NCBI RefSeq assembly: GCF_901709675.1
Contig: NC_051094.1
Span: 10,532,501 to 10,596,500 of the forward strand
Source: Syngnathus acus
Lineage: Eukaryota; Chordata; Actinopteri; Syngnathiformes; Syngnathidae
Reading direction: 5' to 3'
Length of the DNA: 64,000 bases
Positions 1 through 11,519 of this stretch are shown one piece after another. The stretch's first letter is position 1; the number at the start of each line of letters is the position of its first letter. Under the pieces are notes generated by a model. The model was not told the origin of the DNA. It ran no database searches and was given only the letters and a program-made list of their open reading frames with translations. Position numbers and translations under genes: made by a program.

Positions 1-210
1 TCACACTTGTTTTATCTCCTCAGCTGCTGCTGCTGCCGTATTGTATCCATCGCTTCACTTTGTCTTAACCAGTATTAGTGTTTTCCTCAAACCGGCCCAA
101 AAAGGACACTCTTTCTTTTCTGTACAGCTATGTCAGCTTAACAGAAACACAGAGTTAGTGTAAGAAAATGCATATAAAAATTAATAGTGTATCTTGTCGT
201 TTCTCTGTAT

Positions 211-255
211 TTGTTGTTTCAGAAGGCCGAGGCCTTGTTGTTTCAGAAGGCCGAG
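211..255. repeat. Two-copy tandem duplication, 24-bp unit
   Basis: The unit starting 'ttgttgtttcagaaggccga' occurs twice in direct succession, the second copy lacking its last bases. Each copy contains a 'tttcag' that could act as a splice acceptor, so the duplication may have copied an acceptor site just upstream of the open frame at 297. That role is inference. Confidence 0.8.
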
Positions 256-296
256 TCAAAGGTTTTAAATGCAATCTATGAAACTTTTTTGGGAAA

Positions 297-723
297 ATGG
301 TAAGGTTTTATTTGACGCTAATTCGTCTTATTGGTATTCAGAGAAGATCAAGAGGTCTAGCTGTTGCTGGAGGGAGTGGGGCAGAGGGGCGGAGTGTGAG
401 ATGGAAAGAAGAAGCTGTCATACAAATTCCCAGCAGCCCCCGCTTCCTTCATTATCTATGGATGGTGCCTCCAGAAAGGCTTAATTGGATAGCTGCATGT
501 GTGATACTGCTTTCCCTTCCCCTTGTCTTTGTGTTATTTATGTATGCTTTATCTGAAAGGATGAGAGGTGATGACCGATTAAGATATGTTAGTGGAAAAA
601 AAAAAACTGTGATGAGACTCATGAAGTTGAAGTGAATGATTATTTAGAAATTCCCTCTCGTGAGAATATTCTCCATAATCTAAGTAATGTTTACTGGAGG
701 CGTGCAATCAGGTCTCTCTACAA
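297..723 (+). pseudogene. Unidentified open frame with one membrane helix, frameshifted and interrupted by a transposon
   Basis: An ATG-initiated frame of 112 codons runs from 297 to 635. Residues about 66-85 (starting AACVILLSLPLVFVLFMYAL) form one strongly hydrophobic stretch, preceded by a basic region and followed by a charged segment, which fits a single-pass membrane protein or leader. At the run of A around 596-606 the frame appears shifted: a second frame stays open for about another 50 codons with ordinary, non-repetitive residue content and runs into the hAT miniature element inserted at 724. The base pattern is less random than in surrounding non-coding DNA, so I read this as a broken exon or a retroelement-derived membrane protein fragment. 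I do not recognise the family. A chance open frame remains possible. Confidence 0.3.
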
Positions 724-1053
724 CAAAGGTGTCAAACTCATTTTTGTTGTGGGCCACATCTGAGTTACGGTTTCCCTCGTGGGGCCATTAATGACTTAAA
801 TAGAAATGACTGGGTGGATATTATCACAAACACGCAACAGAAAAATTCAACAATTTTCTAATTTATTTTGAAATTAGGATTATAACAAAAATGCTGCAAC
901 ATCTCACGGTTATTAAAAGGAAAGACAATTTACAGTTTTGGTTATTTCAACAAGAAACATTTAATTGACAAAAATGATTTTGTCTTTTGCCGGCCACATA
1001 AAATGATGTGGCGGACCGGATCTGGCCCCCAGGCCCTGAGTTTGACACCTGTG
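724..1053. mobile_element. Non-autonomous hAT-type miniature element with 8-bp target duplication
   Basis: The inverted ends match at 16 of 17 positions: left 'caaaggtgtcaaactca', right the complement of 'tgagtttgacacctgtg'. They are flanked by 'ctctacaa' (716-723) and 'ctctacag' (1054-1061), an 8-bp target duplication with one mismatch, which is the hAT hallmark. The 330-bp interior has no transposase frame. Subterminal 'gggccacat' and 'ggccacata' blocks match the widespread fish hAT miniature whose ends read 'ggtgtcaaactca'. It sits at the 3' edge of the open frame starting at 297. Confidence 0.88.
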
Positions 1054-1061
1054 CTCTACAG

Positions 1062-2161
1062 GCCTCTTTGATTATGTGGGTGTTTGAGAAGACAGTATAT
1101 TAGTCCCATACAATACAATACATCTCAATTTATAATGTCAAGTGTCAGTGGAGCCCGAGATGTGTCTCCCGAGCCTCCCAACACTTAAACAGCACCAGCA
1201 GTTTCTTTTTTTTTTTTTTTTTTTACAACATATCTCAGCAATCAGTGCCACACTTTTAACCACACTATGGAACTGATTCAATCAGATGACCCGGGGGCAA
1301 ATACAGTATGAACACATTTCAGCCTTGTTAATCGAGTGGGGAGGTGGAGCTATACCTGAGTGCACAGAGAATGGGCTCAGCAGAGTTTATTGTTGTGAAG
1401 AGCCAAGAGAGAGGAAAAGGAGGGGATGAAGTATTAAGATGCGGGGACTGCATTTGATTAATCCATAAACTGATTTACTTCATCTGATAAGGTGCTGGCA
1501 ACACAGTCACACAAGGTCTGCTATGATTATATCAGCCATGGTTCATAGGCATCTAGTATTTGGTACATCATGAGGCTCAGAGGAGGAAAGTGATGTGGCG
1601 ATTGAGCATGAGTGAAATGTTATGATTTGTACTAAGTGTGACATTAGCATGAGGAAAGCAGTCCATGTGAGCTCACAACCTAATTTGTTTCATCATCCAA
1701 ACCCAGGTAAGACTTTGGTTATCTTTGAATTTGCTGGATTATTTACTGTGTTTCTTACCAAGAATTTTACAGCAATATAAAGCAGGGTGGAGCCACGTGG
1801 CGCACCTTTATAAAGTGTCCATGTGTCTGTTTTGAGTGATTATCAGACTATACAGAGCAATGGAAGATTTAAAAGGAGTACTTGCCTTGACTCTTTTCCA
1901 TATCGTATGCATAAAAAGGCAGTCATCACTAAACAAAACCATACAATGTACTTTGCTTTCACTAAAGAAGAAAATATTGATTGTTTCTTGTTTGACAGTT
2001 AAAGTGCCAGAGGGTGACAACTTCCAGCTGGTCCACATGTTCTCTTGTAAAAAGAGAACAGGAAGCAACGTTTTGGCTTGTTGACCAAAAATGGACGACC
2101 AGGTTGGTATGTCCGGAATGTTTAACCAGAGACTTGGGAAGTTCAATGGATTCTGAAATTA
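1062..2161. other. Non-coding stretch, no gene seen
   Basis: It contains a T homopolymer at about 1206-1224. A moderately conserved-looking patch at about 1430-1560 ('tgattaatccataaactgat') has several ATTA cores. The short frames on both strands at 1808-2220 lack family motifs and are judged chance frames. Confidence 0.5.
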
Positions 2162-2163
2162 TA

Positions 2164-2229
2164 CACTACCGTTCAAAAGTTTGGGGTCACAAAATTGTTT
2201 GGGTGACCCCAAACTTTTGAACGGTAGTG
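2164..2229. mobile_element. 66-bp palindromic Tc1/mariner-type miniature, copy 1
   Basis: The element starts 'cactaccgttcaaaagtttg' and ends with its complement, with only about 13 bases between the arms, so it is almost a pure hairpin. It is flanked by TA on both sides (2162-2163 and 2230-2231), the target duplication of Tc1/mariner transposons. The terminus 'cactaccgttcaaaag' is a common Tc1-type end in fish genomes. Everything between the two inverted ends has been lost. Confidence 0.85.
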
Positions 2230-2231
2230 TA

Positions 2232-2395
2232 AATATTATTATAATAAAATATTATGAATTAAATATTATAAATTATATCTTATATTTGTATAAGATTATA
2301 AAAAATCTATGAATATAAGTATACATATATATTATAAGATTTTTTACACAGAAGATTATATATATAATCTATAAATAATTATCTAAATAAATATA
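2232..2395. repeat. AT-rich spacer between mirrored Tc1 miniatures
   Basis: About 164 bp, nearly all A and T, with partial internal inverted similarity ('ataagattataaaaaatct' against a complementary 'agattttttacacagaagat'). No frame and no other element were recognised. It may be the original target or the relic core of one larger element bounded by the two hairpins. Confidence 0.6.
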
Positions 2396-2397
2396 TA

Positions 2398-2463
2398 CAC
2401 TACCGTTCAAAAGTTTGGGGTCACCCAAACAATTTTGTGACCCCAAACTTTTGAACGGTAGTG
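2398..2463. mobile_element. 66-bp palindromic Tc1/mariner-type miniature, copy 2 (inverted)
   Basis: Same length and ends as the copy at 2164, again flanked by TA (2396-2397 and 2464-2465). The short asymmetric centre reads 'cccaaacaattttg', which is the reverse complement of the centre in the first copy, so the two copies face each other. Confidence 0.85.
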
Positions 2464-2465
2464 TA

Positions 2466-3678
2466 CATTAAGGCCCAATGGGTTGTGCATGTCTCTGAGC
2501 TGCTACAGAGTATAATTTATGCATCCGTTTACAAACACAAGCACTCTGTTCTAAAGCCCATAAGGGTCAGTTTCAATTCCCCATTACTATACAACTGTAG
2601 GAGGAGAAGGAGTTTTTCAAAGAGATCAAAGAGAGTTTAACGGCTTCTATTTATGCATTTGCATAATATCCGTGTTCATGGTGGACCAAAAGATGTCAAA
2701 AAACAACACGAGAAAATGTCGCACAAAATAGTAACACGCATTACATAAGCAACTCGACAAGGATACGTTTCAAATTTCACGATAGATCCATGCTAACAAA
2801 ATACTATTTCCTGACAAACAAACTTGTGTATGAGAATAAAAAAAGCCAGAAGATGCAGATGCAAAAGTTTCAAAATACTTGACTCCCAGAACGCTACCTG
2901 ACCCATCTCTTTCTCCAGAGCACCCTCTTCAGTCATATCAATGGCCATGCTTCCTCTCAAGCTTGATTAATGTTCCCTCTCCTGACAGGGCCTCGAATCA
3001 CTAATCATTTTAATTGAGACAGCGAAGAAAAGTCTGGAAATTGACAAACAATTAAGAAACAATTAATGCCAAAGAGTGGCACTAACTGGTTCATGTTAGC
3101 ATGATATACGCTGACACTTTATGAATGCATCCAATCCTAATTTAGATTCAGTAAAAATTTGTAGGCTGGTGGTAAAATGTTAGACGTAGTGTAAACAGAT
3201 CAAGAGCCTTGTTTCTTCATCATTAATAAATTAGCATAACTTTAGTGTGGATCTGCTCTGAGTGAAGTAGCCTTGTGCAGGGTTGGAACAACGTTGTACC
3301 ACGCCCATCTGTGCAAGACACACAATAAAACTGGACAGTACATCAGCGAAGAACACATCTGACATATGGAGTCAACACTGAGTAATTTAGAATCCACGAT
3401 TCCGTTAACCTCCATGTTTCTGGCCCTTTGGAAAGTAGTCAGAGAACATCATGAAAGCAAGGGGTGAACAACAAACCCTTCTCATAGCACCACCATCATC
3501 TTACCAGTTTTTACGTTTCTGACATCACCTGGTAACCATACCAAAAAAAATAAAAATTTTAAAAATTTCCTTTGACATGATTGATTGGTCGCTTGATTGC
3601 TTGTCTTGTTTCTCCTTATATATACAAAGACAGGCCAAAACCTAATTCCATTGGCACAATCGAATGGAACATCTAATA
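2466..3678. other. Non-coding stretch
   Basis: No coding frame is convincing. The middle part (2930-3240) looks regulatory and is listed separately. The rest is AT-rich unique sequence with an A-rich patch near 3541-3569. Confidence 0.5.
2930..3240. promoter_or_regulatory. Possible conserved non-coding element rich in homeodomain cores
   Basis: Clusters of ATTA/TAAT cores occur in 'ctaatcattttaattgag' (3001-3017) and 'acaattaagaaacaattaat' (3048-3067). They are embedded in well-mixed sequence without repeats or stable frames, the usual look of teleost developmental enhancers. This rests on motif density only. Confidence 0.22.
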
Positions 3679-4127
3679 TAGCGGAACCTCAGTTCACAAC
3701 TTGTTCCGAGTCTTTTTCCACAAAATGGAATGTTTGCAAACCAAGGATTCTACCATGGATTAGCACGCCACTTGAGCCAGGAGCCTCTCACCATGCTGCT
3801 GGCACCCCACCGGATGACCAGCCCGCACCACAGCTCTAGAAGCAGACAAGCGAGGGCGGTGTGAAGGCTGCTTCGGCGAACTGTGAACACTTTGTATGGC
3901 TTCCAAATACAGCACTCTCTTGCACGTTTGACTGACGGGTAACTTAAAGCGAAAAAAGTTTCATATCTACAGTATATGGGAAATAAACAACACACGAAGC
4001 GAATGACATTCACGCCTGTGAAAACTGAGAATTCTGTGAGGATGCTGTGACTTTTTCCAATATGAACCATAGCTTGTGAATTGAAGTAATATTTATCTAA
4101 AAAAGTTTGTAAACTGAGGTTCCACTC
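3679..4127. mobile_element. 449-bp TA-flanked miniature with 'cagtggaacctc' ends
   Basis: The left end 'tagcggaacctcagtt' and right end 'aactgaggttccactc' are inverted copies, each next to TA (3677-3678 and 4128-4129). The family end seen in better copies reads 'cagtggaacctc'. TA duplication and end structure place it with Tc1/mariner-type miniatures. Frames inside it (3597-3839 plus, 3750-4190 minus) have no transposase motif and cross the element boundaries. Confidence 0.75.
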
Positions 4128-4129
4128 TA

Positions 4130-7100
4130 TTCTGCCTTGAGATACATTTGACCAAAATGAGGTCAACCTACATTCAGTCCCTGAGAACACATGAGCGCGA
4201 TGTCTTATCAGTTACATAACAATCAATGTCATAATGTTTCTTTCTGATTAAACATTTTATAACATGTTGCCCAACTGGATTTTATTTATAGTCATTTATT
4301 TCTATTGGGAAAAAGATGATGATGATTGTGCTGTATTTTTAGGTCATCAGAAAGGCATAATTTGATCATTTCACTGAGACAGTGCTTCCTAAAGTTGGTG
4401 CTGAATGTGTGCAAGAATGATAAGCTCAGACCAGGGGAATCCTGCGAAGGCTACGAGGCATTTTGTGAGCAATCTGACCCAGAGGGCAGGCTTAGGCTGC
4501 GCCATGTAGTAAAGGACAATAAGCCTCAGCGGAGGAGAAACTCATACACAGCTGCTTCCCGCCAAATGACTTTAGACACGCTTCAGTCCGCGAAAACAGA
4601 TTATTGCTGTTTATCCTCTTTTTATTCTGAATTTTTACATGTGCGAATTGGAGTCGCCGGCCTGATAATGGCAGTTTGCCACACCTCCCTCTTAGCTATC
4701 GGCAACCCAGGCACTCCAATGTGTGCTTTTTCAAAAATCAATTGCTGAAGCTCTGAGATGAGAGTCTAATACTGAATATATTTGGTGTTTCCGCCTCTAA
4801 TCTTTTGCCTCAACATGTCAAATTGTGCTGCGTATGCCAAATCGTTGCACACACACGTGTGCTCACACACACACAGTAGAAAAGAAAGATGTCAATTGAC
4901 AAAGAGATCTAGAAGAGGATCAGATATATATGAAAATATATTGTTATTGCCACAATGGTGGTCACACCTGGAATTTATCGCACATTTAATCTGCATGGTG
5001 TCTGTTTTGAGGGCCGTGTGTTATTGCTTATCAAATTCATTCACCCAGACCTGGATTATTTGTTTTTCTACAGAATGATAATAACTGCCTAGAATGCATC
5101 CAGGGTGCAATCATTCCAAGCCCCTTGGTGTCATGGCTTTGCTGTGCCACTTCCAATCATTTTTCCCATCTAGCTGCTTATCGCCCTCTCAAATGCCTGC
5201 ATTTGCCCTTTTCGGCAAAACTGCAAATGCTCCCCCATAATGTGTCTGGCGATTCTTCCCACTACCTGACTACCTGTCACGTGAAGATAGCATTCGAGGA
5301 GCTATGAAGATAATGCAATTACCAGTCTTCGCTTCAGTCAGACCTTTAACACATAGGAAGTACAGTGGAACCTAATATGTGGATGATCCGACATTGGGTT
5401 AAGGTCAAGCGCTTCCGACAGGTGGACAGCAGTAGCTTGGGAGTTAACGTCTGAAGGATGCTCGTACTCCAGTGCTGCTGTCTTTCTAATGACGGCCAAT
5501 TTAATTAAAAACCCAATTCTTTCTCTGGAAGAAAACAATCAGGAGTAGAAAGACAAGGGACACCATTTCCTATCTCTGTAGTCGAGTCAAATGGTGCAGA
5601 GAGACGAAACGCAAGAAACCAAGAAAAGATAAATAAAAGAAAGAAAAGGGGGAATAAATGTGGTTAAATGGGGGGCAGAGGTGTGGGAAGGAGGAAAAGA
5701 CTGGACTGAGATGAAGAGACAAGCAGTGCGAGGGTGGGAAAGAGAAGTACTGTAGAAGATATGAAAGAGAGCGTGAAGAAAAGTGGGAGGGGGAGGAGTG
5801 AAATCCATGCTCAGCAGACTTTCTCAGGCTCAATTTCCTGGACAAGATTAGTTTGGAGTGATGGCTTGTAACGCGAGAAAAAAAAAAAAATCGCACAACA
5901 ATTTAAAAAAATGTTAACGTCAAACTTGTAAACCACTACAAGAGGACTAAGAAGCTGTGCCTTAACTGCAAAGCACCCTTGGTACTTTTTAGCCGAGTTG
6001 CAATCTCTTCTTATTTTCACTCTGCGCGGCCTTGTGGTTGCTGTATCACCAGCTCAGCAAAAATCAAATACCTTCCGTTTGCAGTTTTCAGCAAGAAGAA
6101 GTAGTTCATATTGATTTGTATGGATCCTAATGAGCCATAATGATCCCAACAGCAAATGTTATGGGAAAAGACAGGTTTTGTGTGCAGCATTTTTCCTCTA
6201 TATCACCTCTAAGACTGAGTACAAAATTAGACTAAAACCAATGCTTGCTCTGTATGGGTTGGAGGAAAATAGTGAGATGATACCTGATAAAACTGTACAA
6301 ATTAACTCTTGCTTTAGTAAACACTGCTAATGTACGGAAGATCAATTTGTAAAAAGCAAAATCAATAACAGAAAGCAATTGGGCAAGAAAAACCTCCACC
6401 AAGGCAAACTGCAGCCCTAATATTTGAAATGCAGCCTAACCTAAAGCTCGACATGAATTTCCAGGTGATTAAACTCTTGCTCTGAACAGGACTCCAGCGA
6501 TAACGCGGTTGTTGTTTTTGTCTGAGCTGACGCATTCGCTCACACATTAAACTTCAACGCCACATGAGGAAGTGGGCTTAAGGCAATTTCCTTTTTTGTC
6601 CAGAAAAGGTTGTTTTGATTGGCAGGATGCTTTATGAAGTTTCTCTCTTGACCTCTGTAGGGAAAGTCCATTTGCCCTGAAATAGAGCCTGCACAATTAT
6701 CCAGAAGAATAGAAAGACATTAGCGACAACTTCCCAAAGATTTTTTTGGACTCCTATGCTCATTAGTCATTACAACAAATATTACCTCAGGACAATATAC
6801 AGTGCAAGTATTCAAAAAAACTTTTGTATTCCAATAATAATTTCATAAACTTGTCACAAATCCTGCTCGGGTTATGAATACTAAATATATTGCTTTGAAA
6901 GCATATTCACTTTTAAAATGAAGAACACGGGGAGTAAAAAAAAATCTCAGAGGAAAGAAAAATATTTTTGTAGGCAATGTGATGGTTGGCAGCAATGCGA
7001 GCCTCGCCTAGCAAAACACTGAAACAACCCCCTGTGGAGAGCTTGAAACTGCACTCCACAAGCAAGAAAAAGCTAAAAAGAATATGCAAGAAAGAGAGTT

Positions 7101-7600
7101 GAGTTAAGTTATCAGGCATGTTTAAGGTAGTTACTATGTTCGAAGATCATAAATAGGATCCTTAATATGTCCTATAATACTCAAAAAAGTTAGAATCAGC
7201 TTTGGGTGAAATTTCAAGATGACCTTAAAATGTGCTGTAACCTTTACAGTTGAACTTAATTCATTTTCTCTAAACAGCCCATGTTTTTGCATGCTTGCTA
7301 TTTATTCTTACAAGTTGAACACCAAACTCACAGCAAGTGTTTGTTTGTTTTTTAATTTCCAAACACAACAAAATGTGCAAAGAGCAGTGACACATTTAAC
7401 AGTTGGACATGTACATTGAAACGCTTAAAGAAGGTCATGTTCACCTGTCAAGGTTTAAATCATTATAGGTTCATCCTGAAATCTCACCCAAAGCCAAATA
7501 TCCCTAACTTTATGTGAGGAGTTTGAAATTAAAATATTTCACAACACAATATTGCTCACTGTACCTGCAAAGAAGTGCAGAACTGGAACGTGTTTTTTTT
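4130..7600. other. Non-coding stretch with scattered enhancer-like patches
   Basis: No gene recognised. A 140-codon plus frame at 4326-4748 has no known motif; the sequence around 4440-4600 and 5090-5300 is well mixed and could be conserved non-coding DNA. A mixed CA/GTGT tract lies at 4849-4880. A solitary 'cagtggaacct' terminus lies at 5363. Around 5630-5800 there is a purine-rich plus strand (complement C/T-rich), which explains the serine- and proline-rich minus frames there. Confidence 0.45.
5363..5385. mobile_element. Solitary end of a 'cagtggaacct' miniature
   Basis: 'cagtggaacct' preceded by TA matches the terminus of the element at 3679. No matching right end is seen nearby, so it is a truncated fragment or a chance match. 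Confidence 0.35.
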
Positions 7601-7639
7601 TTTTTTTCTCCATCTGAGAATGGAAAAACCTCTGATAGC

Positions 7640-7870
7640 CACTGAGCCCATTGTTACCACTTAACACACTGATGATCTTAATCACCTTAGACAGGCTGGA
7701 CTCTGAGCCCCCACTAATTTCCAGACCGGCTGTCCCGGCCTGGCTCTTCCCCAGTGAGAAGCAACCTGGTGGCAGCTCTGCACACCAGAATGATTCCGTC
7801 TGTGTTAGCACCCCGGTGGCTAATGCAAATACACTCCATCTGCTAATTCTAATCCATTCACCTTTAACTG
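7640..7870. promoter_or_regulatory. Possible conserved non-coding element with an octamer site
   Basis: A well-mixed, repeat-free block contains a perfect octamer 'atgcaaat' (7823-7830), bound by POU factors, overlapping a 'taat' core and close to 'gctaattctaatcc'. A (CA)n tract follows at about 7884-7903. No stable gene-like frame was recognised. Function is inferred from motifs alone. Confidence 0.25.
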
Positions 7871-8642
7871 GTGTAACACACATACACAACACACACACAC
7901 ACAAAGAAACATTTTATGATCCTATCTGATATAAAATACTGAGGACTTTTATGATTCATTGACACCATCGCTATTGTTCAAGCATGTGTATTCCATCATC
8001 TGATGATCAATGGTGATAAAATACATGCAGGCTCCTGCAGAGTCTCTCCACATATTATTTTCCCACAGGGAAAACACACACACCACACCATGCTCTGCGA
8101 TAACTGTATCCGCAGGAATTGAACTGATCACATCACACACGGGCCCACACAGACAATAGAAATTTGCATGGAATGGGGACAAAATCAATGGAGATGCTGT
8201 GTTGCCGTGTGCACGTCGCCTGAGGAGGAACAAGGAAAGAGAGAGGTTAAGAGTAAATATGGAGAGGGAAGATCTTTAGAATTTACCCCTTTGTAAGGAG
8301 ATTATCTGTGGTTAAACAGAGCAGATACATGGACTTAGTGTACCGCAGAGTTGTTTTAATAATCACACACAACCTGAGGATTAGCCCATATACAGCACTT
8401 GAGTTGGGGAACTCCACCAAGTCGAGGTGGAAAAATGATGAGTGAAAGAAGAGAATGCACAGTCAACCCTATGAATAAATAAATACATATATGTAAGTGT
8501 GCTTTAGATGCAAAAAATAGTATGAGCCAGCTCCTATGCAGTCAATGTATGTGCATTTGCAACGGTTCATCTCCATCGCATGTGTTATGGTGATTAAGAG
8601 GATGCAAAACAGTATGAACCCTATGAATGCATGAGCAGGTTA

Positions 8643-8669
8643 GTGTGTGTGTGTGTGCATGTGTGTGTT
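8643..8669. repeat. (TG)n microsatellite
   Basis: A run of alternating TG interrupted by 'cat'. It is short and explains the histidine/threonine-rich minus-strand frame across it. Confidence 0.85.
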
Positions 8670-8729
8670 GCATCACCAAGCCCTGACTTTGCACATCACT
8701 TGTACACTGGATGAGCGCTTTCCCTATAA

Positions 8730-9110
8730 TCTTATTTAAAGCCCCTTCACACACCATAATTCAATTCTCTCTTCTAGACAATGACCATGTCATCTTAATC
8801 TGGCAGGTAGATTATACAGCATCCCACACAGGACCGCTAATGCTGAGAGGAAACTGCTCAGGCTATTGTATGCTCCTTCATGGTTGGATGGCCTACTATA
8901 GATTGCTTTAGAGGATTGCGTTTGCCACTCATTTATTCTACCATTGGATTGCTGCCTTTAATTTGAAAAAGTCATCCTTCTTTTCGCCCCTTCAGAGCTC
9001 TGCCTGCATTTTGATTGGGTAAACTTCAACAAAGTCAATGACATGGTGCTCTAAATCAGTTGCTAATGTGCTCCTTTACAGGGAATGCAGCCTCTAAATA
9101 TACATCAGTT
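8730..9110. promoter_or_regulatory. Possible conserved non-coding element
   Basis: About 380 bp of balanced, repeat-free sequence including 'ctgcattttgattgggtaaa' and 'atgaccatgtcatcttaatc', unlike the low-complexity flanks. There is no lasting open frame. Evidence is compositional only. Confidence 0.2.
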
Positions 9111-11332
9111 GTCTTCAATAAGAAGTGCCGGCTTCTTCTCACTCGACAACATTACACAATCTCACTGACCGAAAGCCAAGTGTGCCATGTTCACACATAA
9201 AGGTATGTGGGCGGAATCAGTCTGAGATACAGAGCTGGCAAATTTTAGATGTGAAGTGAGTAAGAGCCAAAGCAAAAAAAGAAATAAATAAAACCTAATA
9301 ATCTACACAAATCCTGCATGATGGATAATCAGATATAATTAGAATTTTTAATTGCAGCCTGTAATCAGCTAAAAGATGGAGATGAAATGGAGTGGCAGGT
9401 GTGAGTGCATGGGTTGTCTGCCAATTCCAACTTGATTGCTACCCCCCATCAAATCCATCCCACCAAGTGTATTCAATCGGATTATAGCTAAACCACCAAA
9501 CCATGAAAGCACATAAGGCTTCCTTCGTACCTCAACTTCTTATCCTCCCTTGATCCATGCAGCACGGTGCTCCAAACTTCAACCAGAACATGAGCTCACA
9601 AAACAAATATGGTCTGAAAGAGTACATGAGAGTAGAGAAATTTTTGGCGGGAGGCAATACGATGAGTTAGTCCTGCCAACGATTTTCATCAACGTACCCA
9701 AAATGAACCAAAACCGGTTAAAAAAGACATCTGATTTTATAAAGCCGTTGTCAAGAAAAGAAAATGCCACAGAGTTTAGTAGCATAGTGGGTAATGAGAA
9801 TTTCAAGAGACCAGTCCATTGACGGCCATAATTTGTCCGCATTAGTCCATACACGACCCACATTTCTTTCGTTCTGCCACACCCAAACCCAGCCAAAAAT
9901 TTTAAAAATAAAATACCTACAATCAACTTTTGGCAGATCACTACCAGGCTCGACTGAGTGTTCACTCGCCAGTCATGTAACATTAGTAGAATAACAAGCA
10001 CGTCTTCACTCAAAAGTCTCAGCAACTTAGGCGCTGCCTGTAGGATCTGTCCTCTAACTTCTCTTTTCAAACAGCTCGCTGGGATTTTAGTGCGGTCCAA
10101 CTAATGAAAAGCAGCAACTGAACAACTTGAATGCTACGCTGAACAAACACATAGTGAAAGTACCACACAATGAAAATAGCATAATAGTGCAACCACAAAC
10201 CTCAGGGAGTTTGTAAAGAATCCACAGACAGTCGTGAAAGTATTTTATGCAAGGCCACTAGTCCAAATTTCAATTATTACTATTATGTTTCAAAGCTACA
10301 CAGCTAACAGGTTCCTTTTTGAACATACCTAAAGAACTGTCACAGTTTGGCTGCTTTTACAATAATATAAACACAATCCAACCATTTAATCTGAGAATGC
10401 CGGAGCGGCGATCCAATTCTCTCCTTGGATCATGTGGCATGACTTTAACTGAGGCTCAGAACACACCAATGGACTTTACTTTCATCCCCTCAGCTTTTCT
10501 GAAGCAGATTTGACAGTGGACTATGAGGTTACTGCAGCTTCCAGGGGTTTCCTGTGGAGGTCTTCTCCCTCTTCAGATCAATCCTCAACATCCCTTTGTG
10601 GGCCATCCAACACGCCAGCCAAGCAGAAAACAGACGGGCTCAGTCAGCAACTTTTGTCTTCCTGACTTGACCAGAGGGCACGCTTCCCATGTGGACTACC
10701 TCTCATCTCTTTATCGTTCCAATTGCAGAGTGCAGCTGTATGAGGGGGGTCACAGCTGGATTGTCTTTCCCATGTAGATGTGAGTTTAGATGTTTGAACT
10801 GGGGACATAACTAAAGTTTTACATCAATCACAACCTCAGACGAATGCACCGTGACTGACCTCTGATGGTATAAGATGACCCAGGTTCATGCAACCCATTT
10901 ATCTGTAGACTAGATTTCTCTTTCAAGACAAGCAGATCAGCATACCAACTGGCAAATGCTTGAAGTGCTGCCCCTATGAGTGAAAATGATTTTATTGTCT
11001 TAACAAGTACTTGCTTTCTCAACACTCTGGTCTCTGCTTCCACAAATAGAAGCCTTTTGACAGGTTCAAGCCCTTAGCTTCGTCTTCGGCCAGCAAAAGC
11101 ACTCTGCATTGATTCTCCAGTAAGACTGGGAGGTGTGGCGAATCGATCATTTTCATGAGACAAGACTTCCCCATCAAAACAGGCTGAGTTCCAAGAGATG
11201 TGAATTGTGGGGTGTTAAATGCAATTTAATCCTTGATAATTCATAATGCCTTGTTTAAACCACATCTGCCGTATCTGTTGAAACCTGAGTGGGAGTGTAA
11301 TTTCATAAATTCACTCTGTTTCTCTTTCATAC

Positions 11333-11508
11333 CATCCATCCATCCATTATCTGAAACGCTTTGGAATTTGGGAGGAAACCAGAGTACCCAGAGGAAGCGA
11401 GCGCAGGCACGGGGAGAACATGCAAACTCCACACAGGAAGGCCAGAAATGAACCCTACACCTCTGAACTGTGAGGGGACTTGCTAACAAGTGCACCACCG
11501 TGCTGCCC
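11333..11508 (+). repeat. Internally deleted interspersed teleost repeat ('catccatcc' family)
   Basis: It begins 'ccatccatccattatctgaa', skips the central part seen in longer family members as I recall them, and resumes with 'ttgggaggaaaccagagtac', 'cacggggagaacatgcaaac' and 'tccacacaggaaggcc', ending 'caccaccgtgctgccc'. These blocks are familiar from a very abundant fish repeat. The two frames over this region are by-products of it. A second degraded copy lies at 43801. Confidence 0.8.
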
Positions 11509-11519
11509 TCTTTAAATCT

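Larger units (their letters stand above)
7905..11332. other. Non-coding stretch, no gene recognised
   Basis: It contains a TG repeat (8643-8669) and an enhancer-like patch (8730-9110). The longest frame is minus 9579-10100 (173 codons), hydrophobic and cysteine-rich with no recognised domain. I judge it fortuitous because its other strand is also partly open and no splice or start context supports it. Confidence 0.45.

Noticed and set aside
3750-4190. 146-codon minus-strand frame
   Set aside because: It lies mostly inside the 449-bp miniature element, crosses its right boundary, and has no transposase motif.
4326-4748. 140-codon plus-strand frame
   Set aside because: No recognised family or splice context; more likely constrained or unique non-coding DNA with a chance frame.
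5570-5896. Ser/Pro/Phe-rich minus-strand frames
   Set aside because: They are produced by a purine-rich low-complexity tract on the plus strand.
9579-10100. 173-codon minus-strand open frame, the longest in the window
   Set aside because: No domain or motif is recognisable, the plus strand is also partly open (9550-9822), and composition is hydrophobic and cysteine-rich as expected of a chance frame.
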